This document shows, one piece after another, positions 25,203-32,996 of a stretch of DNA of 35,908 nt. The number at the start of each line of letters is the position of its first letter. The stretch's first letter is position 1. Position numbers and translations under genes: made by a program. The notes under the pieces are model-generated. The model saw only the letters and a list, made by a program, of their open reading frames with translations, did not search any database and was not told the origin of the DNA. The stretch spans positions 1 to 35,908 of the forward strand of contig JAFGUR010000236.1 of the NCBI GenBank assembly GCA_016938425.1, read 5' to 3'. Origin of the DNA: Fusobacteriaceae bacterium. GTDB taxonomy: Bacteria > Fusobacteriota > Fusobacteriia > Fusobacteriales > Fusobacteriaceae.

Positions 25203-26603
25203 TTAAATTTTTCCTGCAACTTCTATCTTCTTACTTTTGGCAGTTATAAATCTAGCTAATGCAATTAATGCTACTAAAATACCTATAGGATAGGCTATTG
25301 TTTGTGACATTTGGAACCCTTCTTTAGCAACTAGTATATATGTTGTAACAACTGCTGTCATAAATATTGCTGGAATTGTCGCTATCCAATGATTTTTGTC
25401 TGAATTTTTAAGGAATACTGCTCCTGCCCATAAAGCTATTGTGGCTAAAGTTTGGTTTGACCATGCAAAGTATCTCCAAATTATAGCAAAATCTATAAAA
25501 CACAATGCTAATCCTATTGCAAATAAAGGAATTGCTATAAAAAATCTATTTTTTATAGGTTCTTGTTTTATTCTAGTCGCATCTGCAATAGCAAGTCTAG
25601 CACTTCTAAATGCTGTGTCACCAGAAGTTATAGGGGCAGCAACTACTCCAAGTAGAGCTAATATACCTCCTACTTTTCCAAGTAATGAATTTGAAATTGT
25701 ATTTACAACTACAGCTGCAGAACCTGCTTCTGCAAGTTCTTTTGTTCCTCCAAAAAAAGTCATTGCTGCTGCTGCCCATATAAGAGCTACTATTCCTTCT
25801 GCTATCATTGAACCATAAAATACTCTTTTCCCTTCTTTTTCTGTTTTCAAGCATCTAGCCATCATTGGAGATTGAGTTGCATGAAATCCTGATATTGCTC
25901 CACATGCTATAGTTATGAATAAAAATGGATATGGAGAAATTCTACTAGGATGTAAATTTTGTAATGTAAGTTCAGGTATTTTGTACCCTTTTAAAATTAG
26001 CCCACCAGCAATTCCTGCTCCCATTACTATTAATGACAATCCAAATAAAGGATATATTTTAGCAATCAATTTATCAATTGGAAGAACTGTTGCTAGCATA
26101 TAATATATGATGATAATACCAAGCCATACTAATTTATTTATTCCTGTTATTGATGATAGTATTGCAGCAGGTCCGTTTACAAATACTACTCCTACTAGTA
26201 TTAATAAAACAACCGAAAATACTCTCATTATATTTTTAGCACTAGTCCCAAGATATTCTCCTACTATTTCAGCTATTGTAGCACCATCATGTCTTACAGA
26301 AAGCATTCCTGAAATATAGTCGTGAACAGCTCCTGCAAATATACACCCCAAAACTATCCACAAAAATGCTATAGGACCCCAAAGAGCTCCTGCAACTGCA
26401 CCAAATATTGGTCCAAGGCCTGCAATGTTAAGAAATTGTATTAAAAAAGCTCTTTTCCAGTCAATTTCAACATAGTCTACTCCATCAGCTAGTCTTTTAG
26501 CTGGAGTTTCTTTTTCACCTATGCCAAAGATTTTTTCAACATATTTTCCATAAAAAACATATCCTAATATAAGTGCAAATAAACAGATGAAAAAAGTAAT
26601 CAT
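25203..26603 (-). CDS. CstA-family carbon starvation transporter (probable pyruvate or peptide uptake)
   Basis: A 466-residue polytopic inner-membrane protein of the CstA family. Signatures include LGYVFYGKYVEKIFGI at the start, IDWKRAFLIQFLNIAGLGPIFGA, VHDYISGMLSVRHDGATIAEI, FHATQSPMMARCLKTE and GDTAFRSARLAIAD. It is much shorter than E. coli CstA or BtsT (about 700), as in many anaerobes. The E. coli members import pyruvate and perhaps peptides. A LytS/LytR-type two-component system lies just upstream in the same orientation, as expected for BtsSR-style control of a pyruvate transporter. SD GGAGG lies upstream of the ATG. The substrate is inferred. Confidence 0.93.
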   Translation of the reverse strand: MITFFICLFALILGYVFYGKYVEKIFGIGEKETPAKRLADGVDYVEIDWKRAFLIQFLNIAGLGPIFGAVAGALWGPIAFLWIVLGCIFAGAVHDYISGMLSVRHDGATIAEIVGEYLGTSAKNIMRVFSVVLLILVGVVFVNGPAAILSSITGINKLVWLGIIIIYYMLATVLPIDKLIAKIYPLFGLSLIVMGAGIAGGLILKGYKIPELTLQNLHPSRISPYPFLFITIACGAISGFHATQSPMMARCLKTEKEGKRVFYGSMIAEGIVALIWAAAAMTFFGGTKELAEAGSAAVVVNTISNSLLGKVGGILALLGVVAAPITSGDTAFRSARLAIADATRIKQEPIKNRFFIAIPLFAIGLALCFIDFAIIWRYFAWSNQTLATIALWAGAVFLKNSDKNHWIATIPAIFMTAVVTTYILVAKEGFQMSQTIAYPIGILVALIALARFITAKSKKIEVAGKI

Positions 26604-26654
26604 TTTTATACCTCCATTTTTTATTTTATAATACTGTTTTTATTAGACACTTTT

Positions 26655-26726
26655 ATATTACTTCCAAATAGTTTATTGTGTAATTTTTTATGTATAAAAA
26701 GTTCTTTTTACAACTTGAAATAACTT
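26655..26726 (-). promoter_or_regulatory. cstA promoter with upstream AAGTT direct half-sites
   Basis: On the minus strand TTACAC (26678-26683), 17 bases, TAATAT (26655-26660) fits a promoter. Two AAGTT half-sites with a 10-base period (26726-26722 and 26716-26712) lie 29-39 bases upstream of the -35, where a LytTR activator dimer could bind. The half-sites are short, so this is tentative. Confidence 0.35.
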
Positions 26727-26812
26727 TTTTAATACATTAAATTCAGTAAAATTTAATTTTGATACAACAAAAAGGAGACAGTATTTATTTTTAATATAAT
26801 TTTCTTAATATT

Positions 26813-26839
26813 AAAAAAAGCAGATTCCTCATCTGCTTT
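26813..26839 (-). terminator. Terminator of the two-component operon
   Basis: The stem AAAGCAGAT / ATCTGCTTT (9 bp, loop 5) with a T run on the minus strand overlaps the response-regulator stop codon. It separates the regulator genes from cstA. Confidence 0.88.
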
Positions 26840-27560
26840 ATATTTTCATTATTTTTTTAAATTCTTTTATGTTATTTCTACTGACTGGTATTGATAAATC
26901 AATATTTTTTAATTTAAGATTATATGTATTATTAAACCAAGGAATTATTTCTTCGATTTTCTCTAGATTTACTATATAAGACCTATGGGTTCTGTAGAAT
27001 TTACTTTCAGGCAATGTTTTTTCTATATCAGATATTTTATTTTTGGAAATATATATTCCTTTTTTGGTATAAACTTTTGTCTCCCGTTCACAGGCTTCTA
27101 AACATAAAATATCTTCTAAGGAAATAACATACATTTTTTCTCTCTGATATAAAACTATGCTGTTACAATATATAGATTTATTCTGTTGACTATCTTTTTG
27201 AAGGACTTTACTTTCTACTTCTTTCAAACTTTTTATTATACGTTCTTCTGAATAGGGTTTTAAAATATAATCAAATGCTTTTACTTCAAATGCTTTTACT
27301 GCAAAATCAGCATATGCAGTTATAAAAATTATTATAAAATCTTTATTTAATTTACTAATTATCTCAGCTAGAGTAATTCCGTTAATATTAGGCATATTTA
27401 TATCCAAAAATACTATATTGATGTCATTTTCCTGTAAATATTTTAATGCCTCTATAGAATTATCAAATTCTTTTTCTATATTTATTTTGCTGTGTTCATT
27501 TACAAAATACTTTAATTCTTCTCTTGAAGGAAATTCATCATCTACAATTATACAGTTCAC
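26838..27560 (-). CDS. LytTR-type response regulator (LytR/BtsR-like)
   Basis: A 240-residue DNA-binding response regulator. The receiver domain (1-120) has the acidic pair Asp7-Asp8 (IIVDDEF), the phospho-acceptor Asp53 (VFLDINMPNINGI) and the switch Lys in DYILKPYSEERI. The LytTR domain (about 135-238) shows LEDILCLEACERETKVYTKKG, FYRTHRSYIVNLEKIEEI and IPVSRNNIKEFKK. The start is GTG with AAGGAT upstream. It lies 26 bases after the sensor kinase gene, and the cstA gene is next. By analogy to BtsR/YpdB, it should activate cstA. Confidence 0.95.
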   Translation of the reverse strand: MNCIIVDDEFPSREELKYFVNEHSKINIEKEFDNSIEALKYLQENDINIVFLDINMPNINGITLAEIISKLNKDFIIIFITAYADFAVKAFEVKAFDYILKPYSEERIIKSLKEVESKVLQKDSQQNKSIYCNSIVLYQREKMYVISLEDILCLEACERETKVYTKKGIYISKNKISDIEKTLPESKFYRTHRSYIVNLEKIEEIIPWFNNTYNLKLKNIDLSIPVSRNNIKEFKKIMKI

Positions 27561-27586
27561 AATAATTATCCTTTCTATTACCCAAT

Positions 27587-29266
27587 TTAATCATTAATAA
27601 TAAAACTCATTTTTGTTCCTGGATTCAAATTTTCAATTTTGATTCCTTTATTATATATTAACTCAAGTCTATGATGTACATTTAATAAACCGATTTTGTC
27701 TCCTTCTATTGTATGATTATATATTTTTTCAATTATTTTTTCATCAATTCCAGAGCCATTATCTTCTACAGAAATTTTAATTCCCTCATCGCATTTTTTT
27801 ACTTCTATAACGACTGTATTTCCAGTTGTAGATTCCAAAATACCATGTTTTATTGCATTTTCTACAAGCGGTTGTATAGTAAGAGAAGGCAATTCTATAC
27901 TGTTTATATTTTCATCGATAGCATATTCAACAATAAGTTTGTTTCCAAATCTTGCTAGTTCTATATTAACATATGCCCTAACTTGTTCTAATTCTTTCTC
28001 CAATTTAACAAATTTATCTCCATTTTCAAGATTATGTCTTAAGTATGTGGATAAGTCAATTATAATCTCTCTGGCTTTTATAGGGTCAATTCTTACAAAA
28101 GATGTTATGGTATGCAGTACGTTAAAAAGAAAATGAGGATTTATCTGTGCTTGTAAAGCTCTTATTTCAGCTTTATCAGCCATTTCTTTTATTTTTTCTA
28201 TTTTGCTTATTTCCATTTGTGTTGATATTAATGTTGAAAGTCCTTCTGCCAAATACTTATTTCTTTCTGTAAGCTGTTTTTCAGTAGAAAAATATATTTT
28301 CAATGTTCCTATTACATCATCAGCTTCTTTCAATGGAGCAATAATTGCTGATTTTATTTTTTTTACATATTTTTCGGTAGAGCAAACAAAATTAATAATA
28401 TCATCTTTCTTATCGCATATCATTAATTCCCCGCTTTTTAATACATATTTTGTTGCTTCACTAAGAATTTTATTATGTGTAAGCTCTAAATCTTTTTCTT
28501 TTGTATAGTAACCTGTTATGTTTTCTTTATCTGTAATTACTACAAGATCAGCACCTAATGAATCTGAAATGATTTTACATACCTCTTTTAAAGAATCTGT
28601 ATTTATTTCTCGAAAATATGGAAGAGTTTTATTTGCTATTTCCATAGCAAGTTTTGATTGAATTCCTGCAAGTTTTTCTTTTTCATTTCTTATATTTTCA
28701 GTTATTAGAATTACTATTGAGATACCTATGGCGTTAGTGAAAACCATTGGGACATAAATATTTTTTACAATGTCTGTGGCCACATAAAAAGGTTTTGACA
28801 TAATAAGAATAAGTAACATACTTAGATTTTCTATGATTATTCCACCAATAAATCCATAAATATAACGATTTTTTATATTTGATTTTCTGTATAGGAATCC
28901 AGCAATTAGGCCTCCTAAAATAGTTGATATGGCACAAGGAATAGAAGTTACTCCATCTGTATCAATAAGAAATCGGTGTACTCCTGCAAGTAGACCTGAA
29001 ACAAGTCCTACAATAGGACCTCCTAAAATTCCTGCAACAGTTACACCAATGTTTCTTGTGTTAGCAATGGCACCATTATAATCTACTCCTACATATGTTC
29101 CTAATATTGCAATAGATGAAAATATAAATGATAGAACCATTTTGTCATTAAAATTAAATGCCTCTTTTTGCATAATTTTTTGGAAACCTTTTAGTTTTGA
29201 AAGTATAAAAGCAATTGCAATTACATAACCCATATTATTTAATAAATGGCTTGCCAGTATCATCAT
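27587..29266 (-). CDS. LytS-type sensor histidine kinase (5TM-LYT, GAF, His_kinase)
   Basis: A 559-residue inner-membrane sensor. Five to six membrane helices (about 1-190) form the 5TMR-LYT module with the conserved NTRNIGVTVAGILGGPIVGL and GVHRF segments. A GAF-like domain spans about 215-345. The kinase box ALQAQINPHFLFNVLHT carries the phospho-His378, followed by the ATPase motifs LVENAIKHGI and VEDNGSGI. In E. coli the homologous BtsS binds pyruvate through the membrane module. It pairs with the LytTR regulator 26 bases downstream. Two ATGs occur in a row; the first has GGAG upstream. Confidence 0.95.
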   Translation of the reverse strand: MMILASHLLNNMGYVIAIAFILSKLKGFQKIMQKEAFNFNDKMVLSFIFSSIAILGTYVGVDYNGAIANTRNIGVTVAGILGGPIVGLVSGLLAGVHRFLIDTDGVTSIPCAISTILGGLIAGFLYRKSNIKNRYIYGFIGGIIIENLSMLLILIMSKPFYVATDIVKNIYVPMVFTNAIGISIVILITENIRNEKEKLAGIQSKLAMEIANKTLPYFREINTDSLKEVCKIISDSLGADLVVITDKENITGYYTKEKDLELTHNKILSEATKYVLKSGELMICDKKDDIINFVCSTEKYVKKIKSAIIAPLKEADDVIGTLKIYFSTEKQLTERNKYLAEGLSTLISTQMEISKIEKIKEMADKAEIRALQAQINPHFLFNVLHTITSFVRIDPIKAREIIIDLSTYLRHNLENGDKFVKLEKELEQVRAYVNIELARFGNKLIVEYAIDENINSIELPSLTIQPLVENAIKHGILESTTGNTVVIEVKKCDEGIKISVEDNGSGIDEKIIEKIYNHTIEGDKIGLLNVHHRLELIYNKGIKIENLNPGTKMSFIIND

Positions 29267-29349
29267 AATAAAATTACTCCTTTTATTAAGTATTAATATA
29301 TTAACTTAACCATAAATATCAAATCAATTCAAGTAATTTTTTAAAAATT

Positions 29350-30285
29350 CTATTCTTTCACAAAGCTATTTAAAACCATTCCTAAAACAACTAAAATAAG
29401 TCCAATATAACCAACTAAATTTGGCATTTTACCATTAAATAGGATAACAGTTCCTAAAAGGCTGAAAATTACTTCACCAGCTTGAGTAGATTCAACTATG
29501 GCAAGGTATCTCATATTATTTTTTACAAGGTCAGTTGCTTTAAAAAATAAAATAGTCGCAACAACACCCGAAAAAATAGCAACAATTAAGGATTGGAATA
29601 TTTGCGAAGAGCTAGGGAAATCATTATTTGTAATATTTATTATACTTAAAATAATCCATAAAGGCATACTTGCAAGGGTCATTCCATAAACCCTTTGAAT
29701 TGTATTTAAAGAGTTTTTACAAAGTTCCATCATTTTTCTATTTCCAAGAGGATAGGCAAAAGCTGCAATTAAAACCCAAAGGATACCAATTAGAGATTTT
29801 TTTAAGTCCACACCTTTTAAATCGTTGATTTGCATTAAAACAATACCTAAAAGGATAATAGTAGATAATCCTAGTGTTTTGTGAGGGATTTTTTGTCTTA
29901 TTTTTATAATAGTTCCATTAACTATTTTTTCAGTATAAAAAAATGGAGAAAGCAAGACACCTGCAATAATAGTGATTTGCCAAGTACCTGCAACAACCCA
30001 TGATTCTCCTTCTTGACTTCCATAACAAAGTCCACCATAAAAAATACCAAATCCAACAAAACTCCAAAGTAACCATTGAACAAGATTATTTTTTATGTGA
30101 GAAATTACTTGTTTGTGTTCTTTTCTTCCAATAGTAATGAAAAATAAAATTGGTAGCATAAAAATATATCTGAGAGAAGCAGACCATGACCACAAGGAAC
30201 CTGATAAATTCATTTGCTTATTTAAAATAAAAGTAAATGCAAAAAACAAAGATGATAAAATTCCTAAAAATAAAGCTTTTTTCAT
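29350..30285 (-). CDS. DMT-superfamily transporter (multidrug resistance efflux type)
   Basis: A 311-residue, ten-helix inner-membrane protein of the EmrE/EamA-like superfamily (Pfam EmrE-type multidrug family). The N-terminal MKKALFLGILSSLFFAFTFILNKQMNLSG and the late VAIFSGVVATILFFKATDLV and QAGEVIFSLLGTVILF are typical half-repeat ends. The open frame reaches back to 30339, but that extension is polar and lacks an SD. The ATG at 30285 has AAAGG 9-10 bases upstream. It stands alone, divergent from the cobalamin operon. Substrate unknown. Confidence 0.88.
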   Translation of the reverse strand: MKKALFLGILSSLFFAFTFILNKQMNLSGSLWSWSASLRYIFMLPILFFITIGRKEHKQVISHIKNNLVQWLLWSFVGFGIFYGGLCYGSQEGESWVVAGTWQITIIAGVLLSPFFYTEKIVNGTIIKIRQKIPHKTLGLSTIILLGIVLMQINDLKGVDLKKSLIGILWVLIAAFAYPLGNRKMMELCKNSLNTIQRVYGMTLASMPLWIILSIINITNNDFPSSSQIFQSLIVAIFSGVVATILFFKATDLVKNNMRYLAIVESTQAGEVIFSLLGTVILFNGKMPNLVGYIGLILVVLGMVLNSFVKE

Positions 30286-30368
30286 ATTATGTACCTTTCT
30301 GTATAAATAATTGTCTTGATATATTAACACAAAACACATAAATCTTGAAGCTGATTTTTAACCTTTTC

Positions 30369-30397
30369 TTGTTTATATATGATAAAAATGATAGAAT
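30369..30397 (+). promoter_or_regulatory. Promoter of the cobalamin operon
   Basis: TTGTTT (30369-30374), 17 bases, TAGAAT (30392-30397), only about 10 bases ahead of the cobU SD. The leader is too short to hold a cobalamin riboswitch. Confidence 0.6.
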
Positions 30398-30413
30398 AAA
30401 ATGAGGTGATAAT

Positions 30414-30971
30414 GTGGGAAAGATAATATATATTACTGGTGGAGCCAAAAGTGGAAAAAGTAAATTTGCTGAAAAAATGGTAGAAGAAATTGGAGAAAAA
30501 ATTAATTATATAGCTACTTTGACGTGCTTTGATGATGAAATGAAAGAAAAAGTAAAGATTCATAAAGATAGAAGAAATGAAAAGTATAAAACAATTGAAG
30601 CCTATAAGAATTTTGATTCTATATTTGAAAATATAGATGAAAAAGAAACAATTTTACTAGATTGCTTAACTAATATGGTAAGTAATTTAATTTTCGAGGA
30701 AAACATTGATTTTGATAAAAATTTAAAGATTAACAAAGAAAAATTAGATATTAAAATAAAAAAAGAGGTAGAAAATCTTATAAAAATTTTAAAAAAACAT
30801 AAGGGTATTTCAGTGATTGTATCAAATGAATTAGGAATGGGTATTGTTCCAGTTTACCCATTAGGTAGATATTTTAGAGATATTGCAGGAGAAATTAATC
30901 AATATGTTACTGAAAAATCTGATGAAGTGTATTTAACTGTTTCTGGAATACCAATGAAGATAAAAGGATAA
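30414..30971 (+). CDS. cobU: Adenosylcobinamide kinase / adenosylcobinamide-phosphate guanylyltransferase
   Basis: It phosphorylates adenosylcobinamide and then attaches GMP to give AdoCbi-GDP. The 185-residue length is normal. Walker A is ITGGAKSGKSKFAE (residues 6-19). YIATLTCFDDEMKEKVKIHKDRR carries the guanylylated-His region of the family. ILLDCLTNMVSNL and VSNELGMGIVPVYPLGRYFRDIAGEINQ are diagnostic for CobU. The start is GTG with GAGGTGAT upstream. It leads the operon, and cobS starts 2 bases after its stop. Confidence 0.96.
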   Translation: MGKIIYITGGAKSGKSKFAEKMVEEIGEKINYIATLTCFDDEMKEKVKIHKDRRNEKYKTIEAYKNFDSIFENIDEKETILLDCLTNMVSNLIFEENIDFDKNLKINKEKLDIKIKKEVENLIKILKKHKGISVIVSNELGMGIVPVYPLGRYFRDIAGEINQYVTEKSDEVYLTVSGIPMKIKG

Positions 30972-30973
30972 TT

Positions 30974-31693
30974 ATGAAAGAATTTATATTATTAATTCAA
31001 TTTTTTACAAGAATACCAATTAAGAGCAAAATAGATTATGATGAAGAAAAATATGGTAAATCTACATATTTATTACCATTAATTGGACTTATTATTGGTG
31101 GAATAGTATTTTTTGTATACGAGGGGTCTTCATATGCAAAAATACCCATGTATTTTATTGCTTTTATTTGTTTAGTCTCAAATATTATTTTAACAGGAGC
31201 TCTTCATTTAGATGGGGTAGCAGATACTTGTGATGGATTATTTTCTTATAGAACAAAGGAAAGAATGCTAGAAATAATGAAAGATTCCCATATTGGAGTA
31301 AATGGAGTAATATCCCTTGTTATTGTAATTTTAGGAAAAGGATTATTATACTTTTCCGTAGAAATTATTCCAATAGTTTTGTCAATTGTGGTAGGTAGGT
31401 TAGCAATAATAATGTCAGCCTCTTTTGGAGAATATGCTAGGGATAAAGGAATGGCAATAGCCATTATAAAATATAATAATTACAAGGGCTTTCTAAAAAG
31501 TTTATTAATAACCATTTTGATTTTTTTATGTTTTAAAAATTATTTAATAAATATAATACTAACTCTTATTTTTGCATATATTATACATATAAATATTGTA
31601 AGGAAAATAGATGGTATCACAGGTGATACTCTTGGATTTATTTGTGAAATATCAGAGATATTTTTTTTATTTACAGTTTTGGTAATATCTTAG
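30974..31693 (+). CDS. cobS: Adenosylcobinamide-GDP ribazoletransferase (cobalamin synthase)
   Basis: It joins AdoCbi-GDP to alpha-ribazole (or its phosphate) at the inner membrane, the last assembly step of cobalamin. The 239-residue protein has several membrane helices. The signature LHLDGVADTCDGLFSYRTKERMLEIMKDSHIGVNG fits the CDP-alcohol-transferase-like DGxADxxDG motif and is split by only small changes. QFFTRIPI at the start is also typical. It is 2 bases after cobU. A repeat element begins 4 bases after its stop and parts it from cobT. Confidence 0.96.
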   Translation: MKEFILLIQFFTRIPIKSKIDYDEEKYGKSTYLLPLIGLIIGGIVFFVYEGSSYAKIPMYFIAFICLVSNIILTGALHLDGVADTCDGLFSYRTKERMLEIMKDSHIGVNGVISLVIVILGKGLLYFSVEIIPIVLSIVVGRLAIIMSASFGEYARDKGMAIAIIKYNNYKGFLKSLLITILIFLCFKNYLINIILTLIFAYIIHINIVRKIDGITGDTLGFICEISEIFFLFTVLVIS

Positions 31694-31697
31694 TAAC

Positions 31698-31912
31698 TAG
31701 TTGCAAAACTAAAAAAATATATGTACACAGTTAAAAATAATACAAATAAGATTTTTATTGATTTTAGAGGAGTGGCGAGGATACTTCCTTGCCGTGGATT
31801 CGGGTTCCACCCGACTCCCCTCTTTTTCCCCACCGAAGGTGGAGGGAATTAGATAAAAAACGTAGTTTTTTATGTAAGTAAAATAAAGGTGTTGGAGTTT
31901 TGCAACAAACTA
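31698..31912 (+). repeat. Dispersed structured non-coding element, copy 2 (215 bp)
   Basis: It is closely similar to 1672-1920, in the same orientation relative to transcription. The left GTTGCAAAACT is exactly complementary to the right AGTTTTGCAAC. Inside it has GGCGAGGA/TTCCTTGCC, TCGGGT/ACCCGA, CCACC-GAA-GGTGG and an AAAAAAC/GTTTTTT palindrome. It lacks the extra 34-base hairpin module of copy 1. It opens a 246-base gap between cobS and cobT, while the other genes of the operon are 2-13 bases apart or overlap. There is no coding potential. Confidence 0.85.
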
Positions 31913-31939
31913 TAATACCTTAGGAAAAGGGGGTATTTT

Positions 31940-32983
31940 GTGGAAGTTCTTGAGAAAATTAAGAATATTAAAGACATAAATTTTGAAAAACAAAATGAAT
32001 TTCAAAGTAAAATGAACAATATAATGAAACCAATAAAAAGTTTAGGAGTTTTAGAGAAAATTGGAGCACAGATAGCAGGGATAAAAGGTAATACAAAATA
32101 TAGGTTAAAAAATAGAAAACATTTTGTTTTTGCTAGTGATAATGGAGTAGAAAAAGAGGGAGTATCACCTTGCCCAAGGGAATATACAAGACTTGTTTCA
32201 GAATCCATGTTAGGAGGAACTGGAGCAATTAGATTGCTTTGTAATACTTATAATGTAGATTTTTCATTAGTAGATGTTGGAATAGATGGAGATATAAAAA
32301 AAGAGTATGAGAATTTAATTGTTAATAAAATTTCAAAGGGAACAGGGAATATCAGATATGAAAAAGCAATGGAGTTAGAAGCTGTTTATAAGGTTTTAGA
32401 TAGTTCTTTTAAAATAGTAGAAAACTCTAAAGATAAATATGATATTCTTTCATGTGGAGAGATGGGAATAGGAAATACATCAACTTCAGGAGCTTTGATT
32501 TATAAGGTCTTAGATGGAAATTTAGATAAAATAGTTGGAATAGGTTCTGGGCTTTCAAATAATAGACTGGAACATAAGAAAATAGTGATAAAAGAAGCAT
32601 GTGAAAGAGTTAAAAGTGAGAATATTTATGAAATTTTAAGTGAACTTGGTGGATATGATATTGTTGCAATGACAGGGTTCTATTTAGCATGTGCTTATTA
32701 TAGAATACCTGTGATTTTGGATGGTTATATTTCTTTAGCTTCAGCCTTAGTTGCATATAAGATTAATCCATTAGTTAAAAATTATATGATTCCATCTCAC
32801 AAAACAATGGAAGATGGAGCAAATTTAGTATATGAGTATTTAAATTTGATACCTTTTTTAAATATGGAAATGTGTTTAGGCGAAGGAACAGGAGCTGTTA
32901 TAGTTTATCCAATATTGGATAGTATTCAAAACATTTATGAAAATATGTTAACAAAAGAAGAAATTTATAAAAAGTATTTTTAG
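31940..32983 (+). CDS. cobT: Nicotinate-nucleotide-dimethylbenzimidazole phosphoribosyltransferase
   Basis: It activates the lower-ligand base to alpha-ribazole phosphate. The 347-residue length is normal. Motifs include FASDNGVEKEGVSPCPREYT, GGTGAIRLLC, the glycine loop SCGEMGIGNTSTSGAL, GYDIVAMTGFYLACAYYRIP and the catalytic Glu in MCLGEGTGAVI. The start is GTG with AAGGGGG upstream; no ATG fits before the conserved region. It is 13 bases before cobQ. Which base is attached in this organism cannot be told from CobT alone. Confidence 0.96.
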   Translation: MEVLEKIKNIKDINFEKQNEFQSKMNNIMKPIKSLGVLEKIGAQIAGIKGNTKYRLKNRKHFVFASDNGVEKEGVSPCPREYTRLVSESMLGGTGAIRLLCNTYNVDFSLVDVGIDGDIKKEYENLIVNKISKGTGNIRYEKAMELEAVYKVLDSSFKIVENSKDKYDILSCGEMGIGNTSTSGALIYKVLDGNLDKIVGIGSGLSNNRLEHKKIVIKEACERVKSENIYEILSELGGYDIVAMTGFYLACAYYRIPVILDGYISLASALVAYKINPLVKNYMIPSHKTMEDGANLVYEYLNLIPFLNMEMCLGEGTGAVIVYPILDSIQNIYENMLTKEEIYKKYF

Positions 32984-32996
32984 AGAGGTAAAGTTT

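Noticed and set aside
25396-25818. Plus-strand frame of 140 codons opposite cstA
   Set aside because: The sense strand encodes conserved CstA segments, so the antisense frame is a composition effect.
30340-30413. Cobalamin riboswitch before cobU
   Set aside because: The space is too short and lacks the conserved B12-box and stem arrangement.
31698-31912. Reading the repeat as an IS200/IS605 or IscB guide-RNA (omega RNA) remnant
   Set aside because: The ends are inverted repeats, unlike IS200/IS605, and no TnpB, IscB or TnpA coding trace is present. It is kept as unclassified.
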